Assembly (NCBI GenBank): GCA_029974875.1
Contig: JARKQP010000613.1
Span: 1 to 17,196 of the forward strand
Direction of reading: 5' to 3'
Source of the DNA: Mobilitalea sp.
Lineage (GTDB): Bacteria > Bacillota_A > Clostridia > Lachnospirales > Lachnospiraceae
Length of the DNA stretch: 17,196 nt
Shown here: positions 7,584 through 14,086 of the stretch, piece after piece
Position numbering within the stretch: position 1 is the stretch's first letter
How the letters are laid out: each line of letters begins with the position of its first letter
The notes under the pieces: model-generated
Database searches by the model: none
Told to the model about the DNA's origin: nothing
Seen by the model: only the letters and a program-made list of their open reading frames with translations
Program-made: the position numbers and the translations under genes

Positions 7584-10244
7584 CTAACATTTGGCGCCGC
7601 CTTTGGTCTGAATTTGCAAAATATCATGTTTCCAATCCAGAAGCTCCATGCCATACAACACCGATTCCACATAATCCATACCGAGTCGTTCAATCGTGTC
7701 AGAGAACCGCTCACCGCTTTTGCCTTCTTTTTTGAATAAGAGAGTAGATTTTTCAATGATATCCAATGCTTCGGTTTCCGATACGGGTCTGGAGAGTGGG
7801 GAACCTTGACGGACTTGCTTGCCCCATCGTCCTCCAACATAGACCTTGTACTGCATTTCAAGACCTTCCAAAGCAGAGAAATGGCATTTCTCTATGCATT
7901 TTCCGCAACCATTACAAATTGAGTAGTCGATTTGTATTTTTTTATCCTTGACCGAGGCGGCTCCAATGGGACAGATATCCACAACCCCGCATTTCAAGCA
8001 TCCCCTGCAGTTATCAAGAATCAACTCGGGCGACTGGATAGCGACAATGCCAATGTCGTTCAGATCCGGCTTGATGCAATTGTTGGGACACCCACCCACG
8101 GCGATCTTAAATTTATGCGGGAGCGTAACCTGACGGTATCCCTCGTAAAAGCGCTGGTGAATGATTGTCCCCAGGGTGGCGGTATCGCACAGGCCGTTGC
8201 TGCAGGTGGTTCCCTTACAGACAACGATTGGGCGTACCTTAGAGCCTGTCCCGCCGGTTTTTAGCCCATGCTTTTCCATAAACTGAACCATTTCCGGTAT
8301 TTTTTCAAAGGGAATCCCTTGGATTTCCAGTGTCAGCCGCACGGTCAATGCGATGTTTCCGTTTCCGAACCGCCTTGCAGCCTCGGTCACAACCGCCATT
8401 TGTTTTTCAGACAAAATCCCGTTTTCGGTAATCACCCGACCGGAAAAATTGCGGGTTCCTTTGTTATAGAGGAAACCCTGCCCCTTCACACTTTTGGTTT
8501 GTTCTGCGGTAAGAAAGGAAGCAGACTTGACACTTACTGCCTGAGCCTGAGAAGAACAGGCCATCGGATTGGGGTAACAAGGAGCAGCAGGAGGTGTCTG
8601 CTTTCCCACAACTGTTTGATAGACATGGTATCCGCCGGAAAGATTGGAGCAGGAAAACCCGTGAGCCGACAAAATCCGGCAGGCAATATAGCTACGCAAA
8701 CCAGTCCGGCAATGGACAAAGATGCGCTTGGAGGAATCCAGGCTCTGCAAATTCTGCCGGAGTTGATCCAAAGGAATATGAACCGCTCCCCTGATATGTC
8801 CATCCTGAAATTCCTCCGGTGTTCTGACATCCAAAAGGATGACGCCGCTGTCTACTTTCAGTTTTTCTATATCGTGCCAATGGTGAATTGCCACTTTTTC
8901 TTGTAGAATATTTTCAATTACATATCCTGCAAAATTCACGGGGTCTTTGGCCGACCCGTAGGGAGGTGCATAGCAAAGCTCCATATTTGTCAGATCATGT
9001 GCCGTCATGCCGGCTCGGATAGCAGTTGCCATGACATCACAGCGCTTGTCAACACCGTCCTGCCCGATGATTTGCGCGCCTAGAATTTTGCCGGTTGTCT
9101 TTTCAAATATGGTCTTAATGACCATCTCCGACCCGCCGGGATAATACTTAGCGTGAGATGCGGAATAGGTAAAGCTCTTTTCATAATCCAACCCCATCCC
9201 AGCCGCTCTCTTTTCACGCATACCGGTGACCGCAACCGTAAGGTCAAACACTTTGATGATAGAGGAGCCCTGCGCACCCTGATAAGTGCTGGGGATACCG
9301 CAAATATTGTCCGCGGCGATGCGGCCCTGCTTGTTGGCGGAGCCAGCCAAGGGAATCATGGCCTTTTGTCCGGTGATAAATTCGGTGGTCTCAACAGCGT
9401 CTCCAACGGCATAGATATCCGGGACAGAGGTCATCATATGTTCGTTTACTATAATGCCGCCCCGCTCGTTCAAAGCGATACCGGAGTCCTTCAAAAATGC
9501 CGTATCCGGCTTTACGCCGGCAGAAAAAATCACCAAATCGGCATTTAGGCTCCCCTCTGTCAGAACAACCTGGGTGTGATCCTCTGTGGCTTCAATTTTT
9601 TTGACGGCATTGGATAAATAAAGCTCAATCCCTTTTTCCAGCAGATGATGATGCACGAAGGCTGCCATATCAAAATCCAGAGAAGCCATCAGATGCTCCT
9701 GCATCTCCACGATTGCCACATCCAGACCGGCATCTTTTAAGTTTTCTGCCACCTCAATGCCGATATAGCCTCCACCCACAACAACAGCTCGGTTGGCCCC
9801 GTATTCCTGGATATACTCCATGATGGCCAGCATGTCCGGAATATTGCGCAGCGTAAAAACATTGGCGCCATCTGCTCCGAGGATAGTGGGGACAACGGGT
9901 TTCGCACCCGGAGAAAGAATTAACTTATCATAAGCTTCGGTATAAGTTTCGCCTGTCCCGTGATTTCTTACCGTTATATTTTTTGCATTATAGTCCACCG
10001 CCAGAACCTCTGAAAAAATGCGTGCATCAACCCGGAAGCGGTTATGGAAGCTCTCTGGTGACTGCAAAACCAGGTCATCCTGCTCCTTGATCGCTCCACC
10101 TATATAGTAGGGCAGGCCGCAATTTGCAAAGGAAATATACCTGCCGCGCTCCAATAAAATAATTTCCATATCTTCATCCAGACGGCGCAAACGGGCTGCA
10201 GCCGATGCGCCTCCGGCGACGCCGCCGACAATTACTATTTTCAT
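7584..10244 (-). CDS. Multidomain flavoprotein: CoA-disulfide reductase + rhodanese + siroheme/Fe-S reductase-like module + ferredoxin
   Basis: An 886-residue fusion. Residues 1-440 are an FAD/NAD(P)-dependent CoA-disulfide/persulfide reductase with an FAD motif at 5-16, redox Cys42 in FANCGLPYYIGG and an NAD(P) motif near 155-170. Residues 455-545 are a rhodanese with DVRTPEEF (D472) and active Cys512 in HCRTGLRSY. After a linker, 600-730 resemble the sulfite/nitrite reductase siroheme module of AsrC/Dsr-like proteins, with cluster cysteines C676, C681, C719 and C723. Then come two [4Fe-4S] ferredoxin motifs (CRGCLKC...CP and CNGCGKCIEKC). A plausible electron path is NAD(P)H to FAD to Fe-S to siroheme, with persulfide carried by the rhodanese; substrate candidates are polysulfide, thiosulfate or sulfite. 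ATG at 10244 is chosen because AAGGGGTG lies just upstream; a GTG at 10253 would overlap that ribosome site. Divergent LysR gene adjacent. Product cytoplasmic. Confidence 0.88.
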   Translation of the reverse strand: MKIVIVGGVAGGASAAARLRRLDEDMEIILLERGRYISFANCGLPYYIGGAIKEQDDLVLQSPESFHNRFRVDARIFSEVLAVDYNAKNITVRNHGTGETYTEAYDKLILSPGAKPVVPTILGADGANVFTLRNIPDMLAIMEYIQEYGANRAVVVGGGYIGIEVAENLKDAGLDVAIVEMQEHLMASLDFDMAAFVHHHLLEKGIELYLSNAVKKIEATEDHTQVVLTEGSLNADLVIFSAGVKPDTAFLKDSGIALNERGGIIVNEHMMTSVPDIYAVGDAVETTEFITGQKAMIPLAGSANKQGRIAADNICGIPSTYQGAQGSSIIKVFDLTVAVTGMREKRAAGMGLDYEKSFTYSASHAKYYPGGSEMVIKTIFEKTTGKILGAQIIGQDGVDKRCDVMATAIRAGMTAHDLTNMELCYAPPYGSAKDPVNFAGYVIENILQEKVAIHHWHDIEKLKVDSGVILLDVRTPEEFQDGHIRGAVHIPLDQLRQNLQSLDSSKRIFVHCRTGLRSYIACRILSAHGFSCSNLSGGYHVYQTVVGKQTPPAAPCYPNPMACSSQAQAVSVKSASFLTAEQTKSVKGQGFLYNKGTRNFSGRVITENGILSEKQMAVVTEAARRFGNGNIALTVRLTLEIQGIPFEKIPEMVQFMEKHGLKTGGTGSKVRPIVVCKGTTCSNGLCDTATLGTIIHQRFYEGYRQVTLPHKFKIAVGGCPNNCIKPDLNDIGIVAIQSPELILDNCRGCLKCGVVDICPIGAASVKDKKIQIDYSICNGCGKCIEKCHFSALEGLEMQYKVYVGGRWGKQVRQGSPLSRPVSETEALDIIEKSTLLFKKEGKSGERFSDTIERLGMDYVESVLYGMELLDWKHDILQIQTKGGAKC

Positions 10245-10272
10245 ACTTGACACCCCTTATAATTTTTACTAT

Positions 10273-10301
10273 ATTATAAGCTTGAATATTTATAGTGTAA
10301 A
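10273..10301 (-). promoter_or_regulatory. Promoter of the flavoprotein gene
   Basis: On the minus strand TTTACA (10301-10296) and TATAAT (10278-10273) are 17 bp apart, and transcription should begin near 10266. It interlocks with the LysR promoter on the other strand. Confidence 0.65.
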
Positions 10302-10310
10302 ATATATAAT
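10282..10310 (+). promoter_or_regulatory. Promoter of the LysR gene
   Basis: TTGAAT (10282-10287) and TATAAT (10305-10310) are 17 bp apart. Each promoter's -35 box lies in the spacer of the other, so the two cannot easily be occupied together. This fits a LysR regulator that both represses itself and activates its neighbour. Confidence 0.6.
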
Positions 10311-10349
10311 ATAAATAAAAACGATAGGGATATTACTATAGGTGATGAA

Positions 10350-11231
10350 ATGACGATACGAACCATGGAGATTTTTCAGGCGGTAGCGCACCATATGAAT
10401 ATGAGCAGGGCGGCAGAGGAGCTGCACATCGCCCAACCCACTATCAGTCAGGCAGTCCGGGAGATTGAGAGTGAATACCAGGTTTTATTGTTTAACCGGA
10501 TTGGGAAAAAGTTGTATATTACCGCGGAAGGCCTGCGCCTTTTGGACTATATTCAGCAAATTCTGAGCCTGAACGGTGCAATGGACCAGGAGATGAACGG
10601 GCTGGCATTGTCTCCACATTTTTCTGTAGGAGCTACCATTACAGTCGGTCAGAGCGTTCTGGCACCTGTCATGCGCCGTTTTGAAGCGAGAAACCCCACT
10701 GTGTCCGTTTCGGTGCTGGTGGACAACACGGCGGTTATCGAAGAAAATCTATTGACGGGTAAATTGGATTTTGCCTTCGTGGAAGGCCAGACAAAGCACA
10801 AGGACATTCTGTTGCGCCCATTGCTGGATGATAAACTTGTTTTGGTTTGCCACAAAAGTCATCCGCTGTCAGTCCGGGAAAACATCCGGATTAAGGATAT
10901 CCTGGAATATCCGTTTTTGGTTCGGGAGGATGGAAGTGGCACACGGGAGCTTTTTCAAAAGGAATTGGAAAAGCACAAAGCGCTGATTCACGTGAAATGG
11001 ACATCACACAGCTTTGGTTCCATTCTTTCCGCTTTATTAGAGAATCTCGGAATATCCGTACTGTCGCAGCGTGTTGCGCTACCCTATGTGGGGCAGGGGG
11101 AACTGCATGAAATCAATATATCCGATATGTCGTTGACACGAAGTTTTTCACTGGTACACCATAAAAGCAAATATTTGACGGAGCATATGAAATCACTGAT
11201 TAATGAATTTGCCGGTGCCCAAAACTGTTAA
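10350..11231 (+). CDS. LysR family transcriptional regulator
   Basis: A 293-residue LysR regulator. The N-terminal winged helix (about 1-60) shows AVAHHMNMSRAAEELHIAQ followed by PTISQAVREIES, the standard LTTR recognition helix region. Residues 90-290 form the periplasmic-binding-like effector domain (FSVGATITVGQSVLAPVM at the start, LLTGKLDFAFVEG in the first lobe, then LVREDGSGTRE, a common ligand-contact loop in CysB/CbbR-like members). The ATG at 10350 follows AGGTGA by four bases. It is transcribed away from the sulfur flavoprotein across a 105-bp gap with overlapping promoters, the classic arrangement for a LysR protein controlling its divergent neighbour. I infer that it controls the flavoprotein in response to a sulfur or redox signal. 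The ligand is unknown. Confidence 0.9.
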   Translation: MTIRTMEIFQAVAHHMNMSRAAEELHIAQPTISQAVREIESEYQVLLFNRIGKKLYITAEGLRLLDYIQQILSLNGAMDQEMNGLALSPHFSVGATITVGQSVLAPVMRRFEARNPTVSVSVLVDNTAVIEENLLTGKLDFAFVEGQTKHKDILLRPLLDDKLVLVCHKSHPLSVRENIRIKDILEYPFLVREDGSGTRELFQKELEKHKALIHVKWTSHSFGSILSALLENLGISVLSQRVALPYVGQGELHEINISDMSLTRSFSLVHHKSKYLTEHMKSLINEFAGAQNC

Positions 11232-11282
11232 GCGGACTTGCCGTCGACAGACTGCCTTCCTAAGAATCTTCTCAAAGCATAG

Positions 11283-11334
11283 GAAAACCGGGGAACGTTA
11301 CTTCCTCGGCTTTCTATTATCTGCTTGTTTTTTG
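11283..11334 (+). terminator. Probable terminator after the LysR gene
   Basis: The arms 11283-11295 and 11302-11314 pair over 13 positions with one mismatch and one G-U pair around a 6-base loop. A T-rich stretch follows, including six Ts at about 11329-11334. The T-run is not directly joined to the stem, so its strength is uncertain. It also separates the LysR gene from the convergent NifX-like gene. Confidence 0.45.
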
Positions 11335-11368
11335 GGTGGTGATGTAGATTTTAACAACGGTATGGGAT

Positions 11369-11767
11369 TCATTCGTGGCAATGATGTTCACCCTGGCCGC
11401 CGCAATCATGTCCATCACCATGATGATGTTCACCGTGGTGATTGCATGCGACATCCGGATTGTATTTCAAGTTACCAGCCAGCAAGTCGGCTACGGCCTT
11501 ATCCGCATCGCCGGAAACTCCGCCATACAACTCAATACCTGCTTCGGCAAGAGCACGTTTTGCTCCATCGCCAATACCGCCACAGATTAGCGTATTTACA
11601 CTGCCTTTTTTCAGGATGTCAGCCAATGCGCCGTGGCCGCTGCCATTTGTGTTCACGGTTAAAGTCACCTGAACCTTGCCGTTCTCTATGTCATAGACCT
11701 TAAACCGTTCCGTGTGCCCAAAGTGTTGAAACACATTTCCATCTTCATATGCTACTGCGATTCTCAT
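11369..11767 (-). CDS. NifX/NifB-associated (Nitro_FeMo-Co family) protein with His/Cys-rich tail
   Basis: A 132-residue protein of the dinitrogenase iron-molybdenum cofactor biosynthesis family (PF02579). Outside nitrogen fixers this family consists of small proteins thought to bind or carry iron-sulfur or metal clusters. The core (1-105) begins MRIAVAYEDGNVFQHFGH, contains the DIENGKV strand and the LICGGIGDGAKRAL turn typical of the family. The last 25 residues hold nine His and three Cys, including HHGEHHHGDGH, which looks like a metal-binding tail. ATG at 11767 is chosen because GGAGG lies five bases upstream; the ATG at 11779 would overlap that site. It is the last gene of a DUF134-(mrp)-nifX operon. 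No nitrogenase genes are visible, so a general Fe-S or metal role is inferred. Confidence 0.85.
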   Translation of the reverse strand: MRIAVAYEDGNVFQHFGHTERFKVYDIENGKVQVTLTVNTNGSGHGALADILKKGSVNTLICGGIGDGAKRALAEAGIELYGGVSGDADKAVADLLAGNLKYNPDVACNHHGEHHHGDGHDCGGQGEHHCHE

Positions 11768-11804
11768 TTTTGCCTCCATTTCTTCAAGTAGATCGGTTAC
11801 TTAT

Positions 11805-11944
11805 TTAGGATGTCATCGTCAACAGTTCTATGGTTCCCGCATCGGTAGCGGCTGCCAGTTTGGGGGTGATGGGCTATCCGGTTTTCTATCCCCACAATTT
11901 TCTACGCTACATCCAGAGCAGCTTTCTTTGCATTGTTCACTCAA
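11805..11944 (-). pseudogene. Mrp/NBP35-type P-loop ATPase reduced to its two ends by an internal deletion
   Basis: The TTG at 11944 overlaps the end of the DUF134 gene and has GGAAGGG seven bases upstream. From it the frame reads (M)SEQCKESCSGCSVENCGDR, matching the Cys-rich N-terminus of clostridial Mrp/NBP35 Fe-S carrier ATPases, and then runs out of frame to a stop at 11828. In another frame the downstream part reads PITPKLAAATDAGTIELL and ends at TAA 11807-11805, matching the usual C-terminus of the same family (LAxACDAGTIE). The intact gene would need about 0.8-1.0 kb; here only 140 bp remain, with the join near 11870-11885. The Walker A and B motifs are gone, so the ATPase cannot work. 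Both ends lie exactly where the operon expects the gene, between DUF134 and NifX. Confidence 0.75.
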
Positions 11945-12302
11945 TGTTGAACCCTTCCTTTTCGCTTCGAGAATTTTTCCATCTGCAGCAGCCGTTGCCG
12001 CAGGATGGATTATGGTGCTCGCAAAACCGTACATCACCGCCTCCAATTTTCAGAGGGCGCCCCTCGACGATACACTGAGCCAATGTTTTTCTGGCGCTGG
12101 CGTATATCGCCTGCACGGTGGTGCGGGCAACCTCCATTTGTTCTGAGCATTGCTCCTGTGTTAGCCCTTCTAAGTCAATCAGGCGGATGGCCTCGTATTC
12201 GTCAAAGGTCATTGTAACTACTTGTCCTTCTCCTCCGCACGGCTTGAAGCTTGTACATCGTGGGTGCGAGCATACACGCCGATGTTTCCGGGGTCTTGGC
12301 AT
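11937..12302 (-). CDS. DUF134 (UPF0251) family DNA-binding protein
   Basis: A 121-residue protein of the UPF0251/DUF134 family, small helix-turn-helix proteins that often sit beside NifX-like and Mrp genes. MPRPRKHRRVCSHPRCTSF at the start and MTFDEYEAIRLIDLEGLTQ in the middle are family hallmarks. The HTH (about 46-80, with LTQEQCSEQMEVARTTVQ) resembles a sigma-70 region 4 fold. The tail has clustered cysteines and histidines (CEHHNPSCGNGCC), which may bind a metal or Fe-S cluster. ATG at 12302 follows GAGGTGA. The stop codon (11939-11937) overlaps the TTG start of the Mrp remnant, pointing to translational coupling in the ancestral operon. A palindrome over its own promoter makes autoregulation likely, by inference. 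Confidence 0.85.
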   Translation of the reverse strand: MPRPRKHRRVCSHPRCTSFKPCGGEGQVVTMTFDEYEAIRLIDLEGLTQEQCSEQMEVARTTVQAIYASARKTLAQCIVEGRPLKIGGGDVRFCEHHNPSCGNGCCRWKNSRSEKEGFNIE

Positions 12303-12329
12303 TCCATCACCTCATTTCACTCGATTTTA

Positions 12330-12382
12330 TTATTGACATATGACAATAACTATTATACTCTGTTTTCGATATATGTCAATAA
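12330..12382 (-). promoter_or_regulatory. Promoter and operator of the DUF134 operon
   Basis: On the minus strand TTGACA (12379-12374) and TATAAT (12357-12352) are perfect consensus boxes with a 16-bp spacer. Just past the -10 box lies a near-perfect 20-bp palindrome, TTATTGTCATATGTCAATAA (12349-12330), with one asymmetric position. It covers the expected transcript start. A second 12-bp half (12371-12382) overlapping the -35 box is an exact inverted copy of 12330-12341. This fits a repressor that blocks both promoter elements; DUF134 itself is the obvious candidate. Confidence 0.75.
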
Positions 12383-12385
12383 CAG

Positions 12386-12421
12386 AGCAGGTAGTAATCA
12401 CATTACGGGTTACTACCTGCT
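12386..12421. terminator. Perfect 12-bp hairpin between the drug exporter and the DUF134 operon
   Basis: The arms 12386-12397 and 12410-12421 (AGCAGGTAGTAA and its exact complement) enclose a 12-base loop. On the minus strand the stem is followed by CTGTTATT, a weakly T-rich tail. It may end transcription coming from the exporter gene before the DUF134 promoter. It may also mark one edge of the deletion that left the chromate-transporter fragment next to it. Confidence 0.45.
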
Positions 12422-12449
12422 TCACTGTCTGGGGGTTATTGTTGGATTA

Positions 12450-12620
12450 TCATCCGTCGGAACGGAGTTTACGGATATTATCACCATTTCGGAAATGACA
12501 CCAGGCTCCATCTCTATCAACTCGGCCACCTTCGTGGGAACCCGAATCGCAGATCCAGGCGGGGCGCTGGTATCTACATTGGGGTGTATCCTGCCCTCCT
12601 GTGTGATACAACTATTTTAG
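12450..12620 (+). pseudogene. Fragment of a chromate transporter (CHR family)
   Basis: The plus strand reads EFTDIITISEMTPGSISIN then SATFVGTRIADPGGAL and LVSTLGCILPSC before a stop at 12618-12620. This closely follows the conserved CHR core (EFxDIIxISEMTPGPIAINxATFVG...GAxxATLGCxLPS). Only about 55 codons remain of the ~180 in a single CHR domain: the start and the rest of the membrane domain are absent, no ribosome site or start codon fits, and the 3' end overlaps the stop of the convergent exporter gene by 9 bp. It is therefore a relic. The surrounding plus-strand frame upstream of 12450 shows no family similarity. Confidence 0.75.
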
Positions 12621-13841
12621 TCCTGCACATGGAATCCGGGATTTTAGGAACAGGAGCCAGCCAATCAGAGAAATGGCTGAAAACAAGACGATTATAGTGC
12701 CCAGGCCTGCTACAATATTGCCCCAGGACAGTGAGGAAATTAACATCCCGATGCATCCGAACACCGTATACATGGTGTTGATGACGGAGGAGGCTGAACC
12801 GGAATCCCCTTTCTGCTGTTCAAAGAGGAGGTTCATGCTAAAGGGCCGGATCGTGGTACAAATCAGGGAAAAAAGTAAAAAGGAGCATAGGAAGAGCACA
12901 GGTGCAAGAGTGCCTATGGCCATAACCAGCAAACCGCTTAAGATACTCAGCAGGAAGCAGCCTGACGCAAAAAGCTTCTTGTTCATGCCGCTTAAAAACC
13001 GGACATAGATTGTCGGGCCAATAATGGTAATCAGGGCATTCGTAGCAAAAAAGTAGCTGTAGCTCTTTTCGCTGAGGCCAAAATAATCGATGTAAATGTA
13101 GGAGGAGAGCGCAATATATCCCATGAAAGGCAGGGAGCTTAGGGCAAAAAGCAGTATGGGGATAAAAAAGCTCTTATTCCTGGCAACTACAAGCAGGCGG
13201 GCAAAGGAGCCGACTAAGGTTCCCACATAACGGTTCTTGGGGCTCAGGGTTTCCTGGAACAAAAGAGTAAGTACCAGATATAGGATGCCAATGGCCGATA
13301 ATGTCCAGAAGGCTCCCTTCCAGTTGGTATATTGTAAAAGGATGGCACCGGCCACCGGCGCAAGCATGGGCGCCAGCCCGGAGATGGTCTGGGAGATGGC
13401 AAGTATGGATTCCCGCCTCCTGCCCTGGTAGCAGTCCTTGATGATGGCGGTGGATACGGAGGTAATACCTCCGGCTCCGAGCCCCTGGACTGCCCGGAAG
13501 ATAATCAGGAGGTATACATTTGTGGAAAGCGCACAGAGGATACTGCCCGACAGATAGATGATACCGCCGGATACCAGAATGGGTTTACGCCCATATTTGT
13601 CGCTTAAGGGTCCCCAGAAGAGCATGCCGGTTGCATAGCATGCAAAGAATACGCTGAGGGTAAGGTTAGTAATACCGGTGGTGCTGCCAAAATAAAGGTT
13701 CATATTCGGTAAGGCCGGCAGGTATAAGTCTGTGGACAGGGGAATGAACATATTCATTAATGCAATATATAAAATCAACCCGATTTTTCCAAGATATTTT
13801 TGACCGCTTGCTAAAGCGTTCCCGTTATGTAGCTCATTCAT
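12612..13841 (-). CDS. MFS multidrug efflux transporter, Bcr/CflA family
   Basis: A 409-residue 12-helix exporter of the DHA1 (Bcr/CflA) drug:proton antiporter group in the cytoplasmic membrane. STDLYLPALP (residues 36-45) in the first loop is a Bcr/CflA hallmark. Motif A is GPLSDKYGRKP (77-87), and helix 4 shows the IIFRAVQGLGAG motif (motif B). Helix 5 has the antiporter motif C-like stretch ISGLAPMLAPVAGAIL. The length is normal for the family and the C-terminus (SRIPCAGLK) is intact. ATG at 13841 has AAGGAG nine bases upstream. It is monocistronic, with its own promoter and a stem-loop leader. Substrates cannot be read from sequence; the family exports bicyclomycin, chloramphenicol-like drugs, cysteine or sulfonamides. 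Confidence 0.9.
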   Translation of the reverse strand: MNELHNGNALASGQKYLGKIGLILYIALMNMFIPLSTDLYLPALPNMNLYFGSTTGITNLTLSVFFACYATGMLFWGPLSDKYGRKPILVSGGIIYLSGSILCALSTNVYLLIIFRAVQGLGAGGITSVSTAIIKDCYQGRRRESILAISQTISGLAPMLAPVAGAILLQYTNWKGAFWTLSAIGILYLVLTLLFQETLSPKNRYVGTLVGSFARLLVVARNKSFFIPILLFALSSLPFMGYIALSSYIYIDYFGLSEKSYSYFFATNALITIIGPTIYVRFLSGMNKKLFASGCFLLSILSGLLVMAIGTLAPVLFLCSFLLFSLICTTIRPFSMNLLFEQQKGDSGSASSVINTMYTVFGCIGMLISSLSWGNIVAGLGTIIVLFSAISLIGWLLFLKSRIPCAGLK

Positions 13842-13897
13842 AGGTAAAGTCTCCTTCTTTGTGGAAGTTTTGGCCTCCTTAAATACTGATAAATACG

Positions 13898-13942
13898 GAG
13901 CACCTATAATGCATAGGAATATGATGAATGCATTGGGTGCTC
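13898..13942 (-). promoter_or_regulatory. Stem-loop at the 5' end of the exporter mRNA
   Basis: An outer 7-bp stem (13898-13904 with 13936-13942) and an inner perfect 7-bp stem (13908-13914 with 13928-13934) fold into one long hairpin. The predicted transcript start of the exporter promoter lies at its upper edge, so the mRNA would begin with this hairpin about 55 bases before the gene. It may stabilise the mRNA or act as an attenuator. A 9-codon frame (13933-13904, MHSSYSYAL) lies within it but has no ribosome site. Confidence 0.45.
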
Positions 13943-13948
13943 TTTATT

Positions 13949-13977
13949 ATGATACGGGAATAAGGCCGGAAGTGCAA
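13949..13977 (-). promoter_or_regulatory. Promoter of the Bcr/CflA exporter gene
   Basis: On the minus strand TTGCAC (13977-13972) and TATCAT (13954-13949) are 17 bp apart, with transcription expected near 13942. The boxes match sigma-A consensus at four and five of six positions. Confidence 0.5.
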
Positions 13978-14086
13978 TCCTTTTCTTAAAATTACCCTAC
14001 CGGAGTTTTGGTGGAGAAGGTGTATTGTTCGCTCCAAAGATTACCGTCCTCGGCAGTCTGGCCGGTGCGGGAAAAGTAAAATAAGG

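Noticed and set aside
10245..10253. GTG start at 10253 for the flavoprotein
   Set aside because: It overlaps the AAGGGGTG ribosome site that serves the ATG at 10244, which directly begins the FAD-binding strand MKIVIVGG.
11203..11703. Plus-strand frame of 166 codons overlapping the NifX-like gene
   Set aside because: Its His/Arg-rich composition is the shadow of the His-tail codons on the other strand; no start site or family match.
11768..11779. ATG at 11779 as the start of the NifX-like protein
   Set aside because: It lies on the GGAGG ribosome site serving ATG 11767, and MRIAVAYEDG is the normal family start.
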